64,000 nt of DNA from Massilia sp. Root335 (GTDB taxonomy: Bacteria > Pseudomonadota > Gammaproteobacteria > Burkholderiales > Burkholderiaceae_D). The DNA lies in assembly GCF_001425685.1 (NCBI RefSeq), contig NZ_LMCY01000026.1, positions 58,121 through 122,120 of the forward strand, written 5' to 3'. The translations under genes and the position numbers were made by a program. Under the pieces are notes generated by a model. The model ran no database searches. It was not told the origin of the DNA and saw nothing but the letters and a program-made list of their open reading frames with translations. Shown here in pieces: positions 47,438-55,508 of this stretch (the first letter of the stretch is position 1; each line of letters starts with the position of its first letter).

Positions 47438-50277
47438 CCCGCGCCTCCGTGTCCGCGCCGGCCCGCGTCGGCATCGATCTCGGCACCACCAACACGGTGC
47501 TGGCCTTTGCCGACGCCGGGCTCGATACCGTGGCCACGTTCGACATTCCCCAACTGGTGGCGCCCGGCGAGGTCGGCACGGCGCCGCTGCTGCCGTCGAA
47601 CCGCTACCACCCGCTGGCCGGCGAACTCGCCGCGGACGCGCTGCAGCTGCCGTGGTCCGCGCCCGACGTGGGCGGCGTGGAGCGCGTCGCCATCGGCCGC
47701 CTGGCCCGCGCGCTCGGCGCGGCGTCGCCGGGCCGGCTCGTCGCCTCCGCGAAAAGCTGGCTGTCGCATCCCGGCGTGGACCGCACGGCGCCCATCCTGC
47801 CGTGGGGCGCGCCGGACGACGTGCCCAAGGTATCGCCGCTCGCGGCCAGCGCCAGCTATCTCGCGCACCTGCGCGCGGCATGGAATACCCGCCATCCGGA
47901 CCGTCCGCTGGAAGACCAGCAGATCGTGCTCACGATTCCGGCCTCGTTCGACGAAGGCGCGCGCGCCCTCACGCTGGAGGCGGCGCGGCTCGCCGGCCTC
48001 GCCGACGTCCGCCTGCTGGAAGAACCGCAGGCCGCGTTGTACGACTGGCTGCAGCGGCATCGCGCGACCCTCGCGGCCGACCTCGCGGATGCGAAGCTGG
48101 TGCTCGTGGCCGACGTGGGCGGCGGCACGACCGACTTCACGCTGGTGAAGGTCGAACTGAAGGATGGCGAACCCGCGCTGGCGCGCATCGGCGTGGGCAA
48201 CCACCTGATCCTCGGCGGCGACAATATGGACCTCGCCCTCGCCCACCTGGCCGAAGCGCGCATGAAAGGGGCCGACGGCGAGCGCCTGTCGGCCGGCCGC
48301 CTCGCGCAACTGACGGAACGCTGCCGCGCCGCGAAGGAGCAGCTGCTGGCGCTTGACGCGCCGGATGAGGTCAACGTCACCCTGCTCGGCGGCGGTTCGC
48401 GCCTCGTCGGCGCCAGCCGCTCGGCCACGCTGACGAAGGCCGACGCCGAGCGCATCGTACTGGACGGCTTCTTTCCCCTCAACGTCGCGCAGGAAGGCCC
48501 GCAGCGGGCCCGCGCAGGCATCGTCGAATTCGGCCTGCCGTATGCGAGCGACCCGGCCATCACGCGCCATCTGGCCGGCTTCCTGCGCCAGCACGCGCAG
48601 GCGGCGCGCGCGGCGCTGGGCATCGATGACGACGACCGTTTGCCGGTGCCGGACACCCTGCTGCTGAACGGCGGCGTATTCCGCGGCGCGGCGCTGGCGC
48701 ACAGGCTCGCCGCCGTGCTGTCCGCATGGCGCGGCGCGCCGGTGCGTGTGCTGCACAACGCCGATCCGGACGTCGCGGTCGCACGCGGCGCCGTCGCGTA
48801 TTCGCTCGCGCGGGCCGGACTCGCGCCCGCCATCGAGAGCGGATCGGCGCGCAGCTACTTCCTGCTGCTGGACGAGGCGCCCGCGGGCGGCCGCAAGGAT
48901 GGGCAACTGCGCGCCGTCTGCGTGCTGCCGCGCGGCGCCCGCGCCGGCCACGAGATCACGCTGGCGGAGCGCAGCTTCGCCCTGCGCCTGGGACGGCCCG
49001 TGCGCTTCCACCTCGTGTCGGTCGTGGGCGACGCGGGCAATGCGCGCGCGGGCGACCTCGTCGACCTCGATCCCGCCGACGTCGTGCGCCTGCCCGCGAT
49101 CGCCGCCGTGCTGCGCGCCCGGGACGCCAGGGCCGGCGCGCGCGGCAGCGAGATTCCCGTGCAGTTGGCGGCCGCGCTGTCCGAGCTCGGCACGCTGGAG
49201 ATGTTCTGCGTGGCCGAGGATGGCAACGGCCAGCGCTGGCGTCTGGAATTCCAGCTGCGCGGCGAAGAGGATGCGCCGGCCGCCGCGGACGTCCCGCATC
49301 CGCAGCTCGACGACGCCGTCAAGCGCATCGACCGCATCTTCGGCGCGCGCAACCAGCAGGTCGAAGCGCGCGAAGTGCGCCAGTTGCGCGGCGCGCTCGA
49401 ACACGAATTGGGCGGGCGCGAACGCTGGGAGACGCCCTTGCTGCGCCGCCTGTTCGATGCCTTGATGGAACGCGCGAAAGGCCGGCGCCGCTCGGCCGAG
49501 CACGAACGCGTGTGGCTGAACCTGGCCGGCTGGTGTTTGCGGCCCGGCTTCGGCGATCCGCTCGACGACTGGCGCATCCAGCAATTGTGGGCCTTGTTCC
49601 CGGCCGGCGTCCAGTACGTCAAGGACAGCCAGGTCCGCGCCGAATGGTGGACGTTGTGGCGGCGCGTGGCCGGCGGCCTGTCGACGGAGGCGCAACTGCG
49701 CCTCCTCGACGACTTCGCCTTCAACCTGCAGGCCGAGCCGGGCGAGCGCGCCAGGCGCCCCGCCGCGCTCGTCGACGGCAGCGAGGACGACATGCTGCGC
49801 CTGGGCGCGTCGCTGGAACGCATCCCGGCCGCGTACAAGGCCGAGATCGGGGACTGGATGGTCGGCCGCATCATGGCGATTGCCCCGACGCCGAAGCCCG
49901 ATGCGAAGGCGGCGGCCACGTACGCGCGCTACCTGTGGGCGCTCGCGCGCGTGGGTGCGCGGGCGCCGCTGCACGGCAGCGCGCACGAAGTGGCGCCGCC
50001 CGATGCCGCCGGGCGCTGGCTGGCGGAACTCATGCAGCTCGACTGGAAGCGGATCGAACCGGCCGGCTTCGCCGCGGCCCACCTCGCGCGCAAGACGGGC
50101 GACCGCACGCGCGACATCGACGAGGCGTTGCGCGCACAGGTCCTGCAGCGCCTGGCCGCGACCGGCGCGCCGCCCGGCTGGTCCGCGCTGGTGCGCGACG
50201 TCGTCGAGCTGGACCAGGACAGCAGCACGCGCATGTTCGGGGACGCGCTGCCGCCGGGGCTCAAGCTGCTGCGCTGA
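47434..50277 (+). CDS. Hsp70-family protein 2 with C-terminal DUF3731-like region
   Basis: The 947-residue protein starts at a GTG overlapping the previous stop (GTGA). Its Hsp70 ATPase part (RVGIDLGTTNTVLAFAD, LLEEPQAALYDWL, LVADVGGGTTDFTLVKV, LGGDNMDLALAH) aligns with the preceding gene and also shares SAKSWLSHP-VDR and VSPLAAS. From about residue 620 it adds about 330 residues, including VRQLRGALEHELGGRERWET, WLNLAGWCLRPGFGDPLDDW, WTLWRRVAGGL and LDWKRIEPAGF. This matches DUF3731, known from YegD-like Hsp70s. The tail is alpha-helical and probably binds a client or partner. Confidence 0.9.
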   Translation: MTRASVSAPARVGIDLGTTNTVLAFADAGLDTVATFDIPQLVAPGEVGTAPLLPSNRYHPLAGELAADALQLPWSAPDVGGVERVAIGRLARALGAASPGRLVASAKSWLSHPGVDRTAPILPWGAPDDVPKVSPLAASASYLAHLRAAWNTRHPDRPLEDQQIVLTIPASFDEGARALTLEAARLAGLADVRLLEEPQAALYDWLQRHRATLAADLADAKLVLVADVGGGTTDFTLVKVELKDGEPALARIGVGNHLILGGDNMDLALAHLAEARMKGADGERLSAGRLAQLTERCRAAKEQLLALDAPDEVNVTLLGGGSRLVGASRSATLTKADAERIVLDGFFPLNVAQEGPQRARAGIVEFGLPYASDPAITRHLAGFLRQHAQAARAALGIDDDDRLPVPDTLLLNGGVFRGAALAHRLAAVLSAWRGAPVRVLHNADPDVAVARGAVAYSLARAGLAPAIESGSARSYFLLLDEAPAGGRKDGQLRAVCVLPRGARAGHEITLAERSFALRLGRPVRFHLVSVVGDAGNARAGDLVDLDPADVVRLPAIAAVLRARDARAGARGSEIPVQLAAALSELGTLEMFCVAEDGNGQRWRLEFQLRGEEDAPAAADVPHPQLDDAVKRIDRIFGARNQQVEAREVRQLRGALEHELGGRERWETPLLRRLFDALMERAKGRRRSAEHERVWLNLAGWCLRPGFGDPLDDWRIQQLWALFPAGVQYVKDSQVRAEWWTLWRRVAGGLSTEAQLRLLDDFAFNLQAEPGERARRPAALVDGSEDDMLRLGASLERIPAAYKAEIGDWMVGRIMAIAPTPKPDAKAAATYARYLWALARVGARAPLHGSAHEVAPPDAAGRWLAELMQLDWKRIEPAGFAAAHLARKTGDRTRDIDEALRAQVLQRLAATGAPPGWSALVRDVVELDQDSSTRMFGDALPPGLKLLR

Positions 50278-50280
50278 ATT

Positions 50281-50438
50281 CCGTCGCCCCCGCGCAGGCG
50301 GGGGCCCAAGTTTCGTCACCCGCGCAGGCGAAGGTCCGAGTTCCGTCGCCCCCGCGCAGGCGGGGGCCCAAGTTTCGTCACCCGCACAGGCGAAGGTCGG
50401 AGTTCCGTCGCCCCCGCGCAGGCGGGGGCCCAAGTTTC
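50281..50438. repeat. 62-bp tandem repeat with REP-like palindromes
   Basis: Two full units (50281-50342 and 50343-50404) and a 34-bp third unit (50405-50438). Each contains GCCCCCGCGCAGGCGGGGGC, an 8-bp stem with GCAG loop, followed by CCAAGTTTCGTCACCCGC and a weaker GCAGGCGAAGGT. Units 1 and 2 differ at only two positions. The array follows the Hsp70 cassette immediately and could act as a multi-hairpin transcript end. Confidence 0.9.
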
Positions 50439-50467
50439 AAGCGTCATCGAGGTCCGGCAAATTGGAT

Positions 50468-50483
50468 CCCCGCCTGCGCGGGG
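50468..50483. repeat. Further REP-like palindrome
   Basis: CCCCGCCTGCGCGGGG has a 6-bp stem with a CTGC loop. It is the reverse-oriented core of the tandem repeat units and matches the element at 6577-6604. Confidence 0.7.
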
Positions 50484-50584
50484 ACGACGTTCGGATCGCG
50501 GCGACGACGTATCCGGCGGGTCCGAGCACGAACATGGCTTTTCGGGCATCATCCTTCTCCACCGAGCCACAGAAGGAGAGTGCA

Positions 50585-51445
50585 ATGCCTGATCCCACGA
50601 ACCCGTTCGCGACCCCGTACGTCCCGCCCCGGGTCTGGTCCCCCGCGACGCCTTCGGGCGGCGCCTTCGCCAGCATCAACCGTCCCATCGCCGGCCCGAC
50701 GCACGAGCAGGAACTGCCGGTCGGCAAGCATCCGCTGCAACTGTATTCGCTGGGCACGCCGAACGGCCAAAAGGTCACGATCATGCTCGAGGAGCTGCTG
50801 GCCGCCGGCCACGCGGGCGCGGAATACGACGCCTGGCTCATCCGGATCAACGAAGGCGCGCAGTTCGGCAGCGGCTTCGTCGACGTCAATCCGAACTCGA
50901 AGATCCCGGCCCTCGTCGACCGCAGCGGCGACACGCCCGTGCGCGTGTTCGAGTCCGGGTCCATCCTCGTCTACCTGGCGGAAAAATTCGGCGGCGCGTT
51001 CCTGCCGAAGGACATCCCGGCCCGCACGGAAACCTTCAACTGGCTGATGTGGCAGATGGGCTCGGCGCCCTTCGTCGGCGGCGGCTTCGGCCACTTCTAC
51101 GCTTACGCGCCGGAAAAACTGGAATACCCGATCAACCGCTACGCGATGGAAACGAAGCGCCAGCTGGACGTGCTCGACCGCCTGCTGGCCGGGCGCCGCT
51201 TCGTGGCCGGCGACGCCTACACCATCGCCGACATGGCGATCTGGCCATGGTACGGCGGCCTCGTGCTGGGCGAGCTGTACGACGCCGGCGAGTTCCTGGC
51301 CGTGCACAAGTACCAGCAAGTGCGCCGCTGGGCCGACGAGATCCTGGCGCGGCCGGCCGTGATGCGCGGCCGCAAGGTCAACCGCGTGCGCGGCAAGCCG
51401 GAGGAACAAGTGCTGGAGCGCCACGCCGCCTCCGACCTGGACTGA
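50585..51445 (+). CDS. yghU: Glutathione S-transferase family, YghU-like disulfide reductase
   Basis: The 286-residue protein has an extended N-terminus (MPDPTNPFATPYVPPRVWSP) typical of YghU/Ure2p-like proteins. A thioredoxin-fold domain follows (HPLQLYSLGTPNGQKVTIML, NPNSKIPALVDR, VFESGSILVYLAEKFGG), then a helical domain with YTIADMAIWPWYGGLV. YghU binds two glutathiones and shows disulfide-bond reductase activity. GAAGGAGAG precedes the ATG. Confidence 0.93.
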   Translation: MPDPTNPFATPYVPPRVWSPATPSGGAFASINRPIAGPTHEQELPVGKHPLQLYSLGTPNGQKVTIMLEELLAAGHAGAEYDAWLIRINEGAQFGSGFVDVNPNSKIPALVDRSGDTPVRVFESGSILVYLAEKFGGAFLPKDIPARTETFNWLMWQMGSAPFVGGGFGHFYAYAPEKLEYPINRYAMETKRQLDVLDRLLAGRRFVAGDAYTIADMAIWPWYGGLVLGELYDAGEFLAVHKYQQVRRWADEILARPAVMRGRKVNRVRGKPEEQVLERHAASDLD

Positions 51446-51469
51446 GCGGGCGGCCGCGGGCTGCGCGGC

Positions 51470-51841
51470 TTACAGCTTGCTGTTCTGGCAGCCCGAACTC
51501 ACGCACTCGCGCATGCGGTCCTGCAGGAATCGCGAGCGCTGGATGGTCGTGCCCGTCGCGCATTCGAGGTTGACGTAGAACGCGCTGCCCTCGTGGCGCG
51601 AGCAGTTGTTGTTCCGGTCGTCGATCCATTGCAGCTGCCCGGCCTTGAGGCGCTTCTTGCCATCGGCATCGAGCTTGGCGGCCAGCTTGCCGTAAGTGCT
51701 GTTGAGCTCGTTGTCCGCTTCCTGGTAGACCTTGTTCAGGCAGTACAGGCCGTCGAAATCCTTCTTCGGCTTGTCGCATGCCGAGTTCGCCTGCGCGGCG
51801 CCCGCCGCGCACATCAGTACTGCCACCATCCATCGTTTCAT
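51470..51841 (-). CDS. LprI/DUF1311-like periplasmic protein
   Basis: The 123-residue protein has a signal peptide (MKRWMVAVLMCAAGAAQANS) and six cysteines in the mature part. LNKVYQEADNELNSTYGKLA and LKAGQLQWIDDRNNNC match the lysozyme-inhibitor LprI/DUF1311 family, small envelope proteins, some of which inhibit host lysozyme. Inhibitor activity is not proven for this subgroup. Confidence 0.85.
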   Translation of the reverse strand: MKRWMVAVLMCAAGAAQANSACDKPKKDFDGLYCLNKVYQEADNELNSTYGKLAAKLDADGKKRLKAGQLQWIDDRNNNCSRHEGSAFYVNLECATGTTIQRSRFLQDRMRECVSSGCQNSKL

Positions 51842-52179
51842 CGTCTCTCCTTACTGTGTGATGACCGCATCGTCCGTGCGCGCATCGGGGTTTCCGTTGC
51901 GCCATCATGAACCGGACCCAGCATGATAATCGAGTGGATGGGCTTGAATTCTCACCAAGTATTACTGGCCATGACGCCATGTCTTTTTCCCCGCATCTAG
52001 CGAGCGCGCGGCAACGCGGATTGGGACTAGTATCGCTCCCGTCGGCACGGCATCCGCCGGACCGCCCGCGCCGCGATCGGGCACGATTGAGTGAACGCAA
52101 ACGCGCGCCGGCCGGTCCCCTTACCCTGAACGGATGGCCGCACCGGCGGCCCTGCAATCATCGACATCAGGAGGACGAG
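51842..52179. other. Divergent intergenic region
   Basis: These 338 bp lie between the LprI-like gene and the PRC-barrel gene and must hold both promoters. I see no palindrome or repeat of note. A possible reading frame from 51907 into the PRC gene has no ribosome site and unlikely composition. Confidence 0.4.
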
Positions 52180-52827
52180 ATGACTTACGCAGATCGCGAC
52201 AAATATGGCATGTACAAAACCACGGGCAAGAGCGCCGGCCACGCCGGTCCCGGCCCGGCGCTGATGGGCGCCGACACCCTGATCGGCGACAGCGTCGTCA
52301 ACGCCACCGACGACGACCTGGGCGACATCAAGGAAATCATGCTCGACATGCAGACCGGCCAGGTTGCCTACGCCGTGCTGTCCTTCGGCGGCTTCATGGG
52401 CATGGGCGACAAGCTGTTCGCCGTGCCCTGGCAGGCGCTGCACCTGGATACCGTCAACAAGCGCTTCGTGCTCGACATCGACAAGCAGCGCCTGCAAAAC
52501 GCGCCCGGCTTCGACAAGGATGCCTGGCCCGACATGGCCGACACCCAATGGGCCCAGCACATCCACAGCTTCTACGGCACCGACCCCACGCGTCCCGGCG
52601 CGCCCAGCATGGGGCCGAGCGTAGCCATGCGCGGCACGGCCGGCGGCGCCGGCACGGGTGTGGGTGCCGGCATGGGCTCGATGGGCGCCGGCCATGCCGG
52701 CTCGACCGGCACGGGTGCCGGCAGCGCAATGCCAGGCGGGGGCGCTGGCGGCAGCGTCGATCCGCGGCCCGGCACCGCCGGCAGCGATACCGACCTGAGC
52801 AAGATCCGCGGCAGCAACATCGGCTGA
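52180..52827 (+). CDS. PRC-barrel domain protein with Gly-rich tail
   Basis: The 215-residue protein opens MTYADRDKYGMYKTTGKSAG. One PRC-barrel domain covers about residues 30-115 (LIGDSVVNATDDDLGDIKEI, VAYAVLSFGGFMGMGDKLFA, VPWQALHLDTVNKRFVLDID). A segment with WAQHIHSFYG and then a Gly/Ala/Met-rich low-complexity tail ending KIRGSNIG follow. CAGGAGGACGAG precedes the ATG. PRC-barrel proteins of this type are abundant under stress in betaproteobacteria; role unknown. Confidence 0.88.
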   Translation: MTYADRDKYGMYKTTGKSAGHAGPGPALMGADTLIGDSVVNATDDDLGDIKEIMLDMQTGQVAYAVLSFGGFMGMGDKLFAVPWQALHLDTVNKRFVLDIDKQRLQNAPGFDKDAWPDMADTQWAQHIHSFYGTDPTRPGAPSMGPSVAMRGTAGGAGTGVGAGMGSMGAGHAGSTGTGAGSAMPGGGAGGSVDPRPGTAGSDTDLSKIRGSNIG

Positions 52828-52850
52828 CGCTCCGGGCCGGCAGTGCCCAA

Positions 52851-52880
52851 TGCGGCATGGCGTCCATACGCCATGCCGCA
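52851..52880. terminator. Long perfect hairpin after PRC-barrel gene
   Basis: TGCGGCATGGCG, a 6-nt loop (TCCATA) and CGCCATGCCGCA form a perfect 12-bp stem 23 bp after the PRC-barrel stop. There is no T-run. It probably marks the transcript end. Confidence 0.65.
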
Positions 52881-52907
52881 CGATATGTGTCGTCGCAGCT
52901 TCGTGTC

Positions 52908-52922
52908 GTTACAACTTGTAAC
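52908..52922. promoter_or_regulatory. Perfect inverted repeat upstream of GT9
   Basis: GTTACAA-C-TTGTAAC has perfect 7-bp arms, about 250 bp upstream of the glycosyltransferase start, in the 345-bp gap after the PRC-barrel gene. It could be a regulator site; the rest of this gap is A/T-richer and shows no other feature. Confidence 0.4.
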
Positions 52923-53172
52923 CTCAACAGTGCATCGCTTTTCCACGCAATCTGGCAGACTGACGGGGTGCAATATTTACTAATCCACCACCTGCACGTC
53001 GCATCGGCGTGCAACGGGGATGTCATTAAAATCTGCTAATTCTTAACAAAAGCTTTACCCAACTTTACAGCGCCGCCGGTTCTACGCCGGCCATTCGCCT
53101 CTACAATCTTCACGTCCTTTGTCTTTACTGTTTCACGGAAACGTCCCATGACCATGCGCTTTTTTCTTGACC

Positions 53173-54426
53173 ATGAAAATCTCGAGTGAACAGACGCTGG
53201 AACTGGACAGCTGGGGCGGCCGGTCAAATCCAGGCGCCGCCATCCATTTCAGGCAGGCCGATCCGGCCGCATTCGAGGCGGACTGGCTGGCGGACGCGGT
53301 GTCGCGCACGGCGCTGATCGACCGCGCACTGCTGGCCCGTTCCGACAAGATCCTGTTCATCGCCCACCTGGCGCTGGGCGACTTCACTTACCTGCAAAGC
53401 TGCTTCGCCGCGTTCGCGCAGGCCTTCCCGCACCTGAAGATCCACCTGTGGGTCGACGAACGCCGCCGCACGAACCGGGCCGCGGACTGGCCGCACCTGA
53501 AAAAATACGCCCTGTACGACTGGCTGGCCGAGTGCCCGCATATCGACAAGGTCTACGACGAAACCTACAGCCCGGCGCTGTACAAGGCATCGCTGCGGGA
53601 AGCGCAGCGGCAGGATTACCCGGTCGTCGTCTCGCTCGCCGTACTGGACCGGCACAAGTATGCGGGCCTGGCACGCAGGATCAGCCCGCACGGCTTCGTC
53701 GTGGGCCAGAAAAAGCGCGTGCGGGCCTACGACCTGCCCAAGCACTTCTGCTACCGCAAGCTGGATGCCTTCATTCCCGCTTACGACGCCGCCTCGCATC
53801 CGGACCAGCACATCAGCGACATCTACGCCGACTGGTTCACGCAATTATTCGGCATCACGATTTCGCCGGCCGCCCGCTATCCCGTGCTGTCCATTCCCGC
53901 GCGCTGGATGGACTATGCGCGCGACCGGTTCGCCGCCTGGGGCTTCGGCGGCGCCGGCATTGGGGCGCCCAAGGTCGTATTCCTGAATGCGTATTCGAAG
54001 TCGATTGAACGCTCGTGGCCGCTGGAACGGGTCATCGAACTGATCCGCACGATGCGGCGGGACGAGGCCTGGCGCGATGCCGGCTTCATCGTCAACGTCG
54101 TCCCCGAAGACCTGGCGCGCGCCCGCGCCCTGTTCGCCGGCCAGGATCTCGCGCGCACCCATCTGTTCAGCGCCGAAGACAATTTCTTCCAGCTGCCGGC
54201 CATCCTCAGCCTGTGCAAGCTGATCGTCTCCGTCGAGACGGCCGTGATGCACCTGGCGAATGCGGTGCACGTGCCCGTCATCGCCCTGATGCGCCAAAAG
54301 AATCCGGAATGGGCGCCGATCGACAAGCGCAACAGCACCATCGTCACGGTGGCGCGGCGCGACGACTGGGTCGACAAGATCGGCGTGGACGAGGTGATGG
54401 CCGTGCTGGGCCGGCAGGCGGCCTGA
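53173..54426 (+). CDS. Glycosyltransferase family 9-like (heptosyltransferase-like)
   Basis: The 417-residue cytoplasmic protein has the GT-B fold of ADP-heptose:LPS heptosyltransferases. The N-terminal domain shows KILFIAHLALGDFTYLQSCF and HLKIHLWVDERR, the C-terminal domain VVFLNAYSKSIERSWPLERV, HLFSAEDNFFQLPAILSLCK and VSVETAVMHLANAVHVPVIA (acceptor/donor site). It probably adds a sugar to LPS core or a related glycan. Only the ATG at 53173 fits; a 13-codon mini-ORF (53148-53189) overlaps its start. Confidence 0.88.
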   Translation: MKISSEQTLELDSWGGRSNPGAAIHFRQADPAAFEADWLADAVSRTALIDRALLARSDKILFIAHLALGDFTYLQSCFAAFAQAFPHLKIHLWVDERRRTNRAADWPHLKKYALYDWLAECPHIDKVYDETYSPALYKASLREAQRQDYPVVVSLAVLDRHKYAGLARRISPHGFVVGQKKRVRAYDLPKHFCYRKLDAFIPAYDAASHPDQHISDIYADWFTQLFGITISPAARYPVLSIPARWMDYARDRFAAWGFGGAGIGAPKVVFLNAYSKSIERSWPLERVIELIRTMRRDEAWRDAGFIVNVVPEDLARARALFAGQDLARTHLFSAEDNFFQLPAILSLCKLIVSVETAVMHLANAVHVPVIALMRQKNPEWAPIDKRNSTIVTVARRDDWVDKIGVDEVMAVLGRQAA

Positions 54427-54471
54427 CGCCGGCGCGGTCCGCAGCCGGCCGCCGCGCTACGCCTGGCCGCG

Positions 54472-54885
54472 CTACTTCTGGCCAAGCGACTCCTGGCCGA
54501 GCGACTCCCACGCCGGCAAGGCGAATTCCCTGCGTTCGCGCGCGTAAAACCAGGCCACCATCACCCCGAAACACGTGCCCGCCATGCCGGCCCTGAGCGC
54601 CAGGCCCAGCATGCCGACGCCCTGTTGGGACCACACCAGCAGCCACATGGACACGCCCCAGACGCCCGCGAACCAGGTGCCGTAGCCGAGCGCGATGTGG
54701 GCGAAGCCGAGGAAATGGGGCGGACGGACATTGACCCCGAGCTTCCACAGCAGCCGGAACAGCAGCGGCTCGGCATGATTGCGCGACAGGCCGCGCGCCG
54801 ACAGCACGGCAAGGGAACGGTCCAGTTGTAATCGAAAATGCATGGTGGCGGTGCGATGATTGCTGTCCGGATCTTGAACAGCCAT
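54472..54885 (-). CDS. Small two-helix membrane protein (resembles DUF6404)
   Basis: The 137-residue protein has LLWKLGVNVRPPHFLGFAHI before two hydrophobic segments (ALGYGTWFAGVWGVSMWLLV and GMLGLALRAGMAGTCFGVMV), a pattern I associate with DUF6404. The N-terminus of about 50 residues is charged and soluble. I chose the ATG at 54885 because AAGGTGG precedes it; a later ATG at 54843 is possible. It converges with the glycosyltransferase gene. The C-terminus contains a near-duplicate ESLGQ-ESLGQ. Function unknown. Confidence 0.65.
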   Translation of the reverse strand: MAVQDPDSNHRTATMHFRLQLDRSLAVLSARGLSRNHAEPLLFRLLWKLGVNVRPPHFLGFAHIALGYGTWFAGVWGVSMWLLVWSQQGVGMLGLALRAGMAGTCFGVMVAWFYARERREFALPAWESLGQESLGQK

Positions 54886-55021
54886 GGCCGCCACCTTAGC
54901 AGGTGCGCCGCCGAAAAAATGCGTGCATTGTCACCGATGCATCGACAGTATCCAGAAACACATCGTGCCGCGTGCGCCCGAAGAACCGCTTGAACTCGCT
55001 GCGTCGCTGGCGTAATATAGT

Positions 55022-55036
55022 TAGGTAGCCTACCTA
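55022..55036. promoter_or_regulatory. MarR operator candidate
   Basis: TAGGTAG-C-CTACCTA has perfect 7-bp arms and ends 7 bp before the MarR ATG, so it lies in the promoter or ribosome-site region. MarR repressors usually bind such 15-20 bp palindromes before their own gene. Confidence 0.7.
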
Positions 55037-55043
55037 TCACACA

Positions 55044-55508
55044 ATGACCAACCCACATTCCACCCCGCAGAACGAACGCGTCGACCGCCTGTCCGAGGAC
55101 TTGCGCAGCGCCCTCAAGGGCATCGTGCGCCAGATGCGGCGCGACACCGAGCGCCACGAGCAGGGCCTGTCGCTGATGCAGACGATGCTGCTGCACCTGA
55201 TCCACGAACACCCCGGCATCGGCGTGGCCGAGCTGGCGCGCATGCAGCAGGTGCGCAGCCCGACCATGAGCAGCCAGGTGAAGGCGCTGGAGGGGGCCGG
55301 CCTCGTCGAGCGCGCCGCGCCGTTGGCCCAGGACCGGCGCCGCAGCGGCCTGCACGTCAGCCAGGCCGGCCACACGGCCTTGCGCCAGCTGCGCGACCGG
55401 CGCCACGACTGGCTGTCGCAACGCATCGCGCGCCTGTCGCCCGACCAGATGGAAGCGCTCGCCGGCGCCGTCGACGTCCTCACTATCCTTGCCGACCATG
55501 GAAATTGA
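55044..55508 (+). CDS. MarR-family transcriptional regulator
   Basis: The 154-residue winged-helix regulator has PGIGVAELARMQQVRSPTMS (recognition helix region), QVKALEGAGLVERAAPLAQD and RRRSGLHVSQAG (wing with D-x-R-R). Such repressors respond to toxic phenolics or drugs. It overlaps the following efflux gene by 11 bp, and a palindrome TAGGTAG-C-CTACCTA sits before its start, so it most likely represses the pump and itself. Confidence 0.94.
   Translation: MTNPHSTPQNERVDRLSEDLRSALKGIVRQMRRDTERHEQGLSLMQTMLLHLIHEHPGIGVAELARMQQVRSPTMSSQVKALEGAGLVERAAPLAQDRRRSGLHVSQAGHTALRQLRDRRHDWLSQRIARLSPDQMEALAGAVDVLTILADHGN

Noticed and set aside
47032..50433. A minus-strand frame of about 1100 codons opposite the second Hsp70 gene
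   Set aside because: Antisense shadow; the plus strand has clear Hsp70 motifs and coupled starts.
50281..50438. Possible CRISPR-like array
   Set aside because: Units are identical along their whole length with no variable spacers, only 2.5 copies, and contain REP palindromes.
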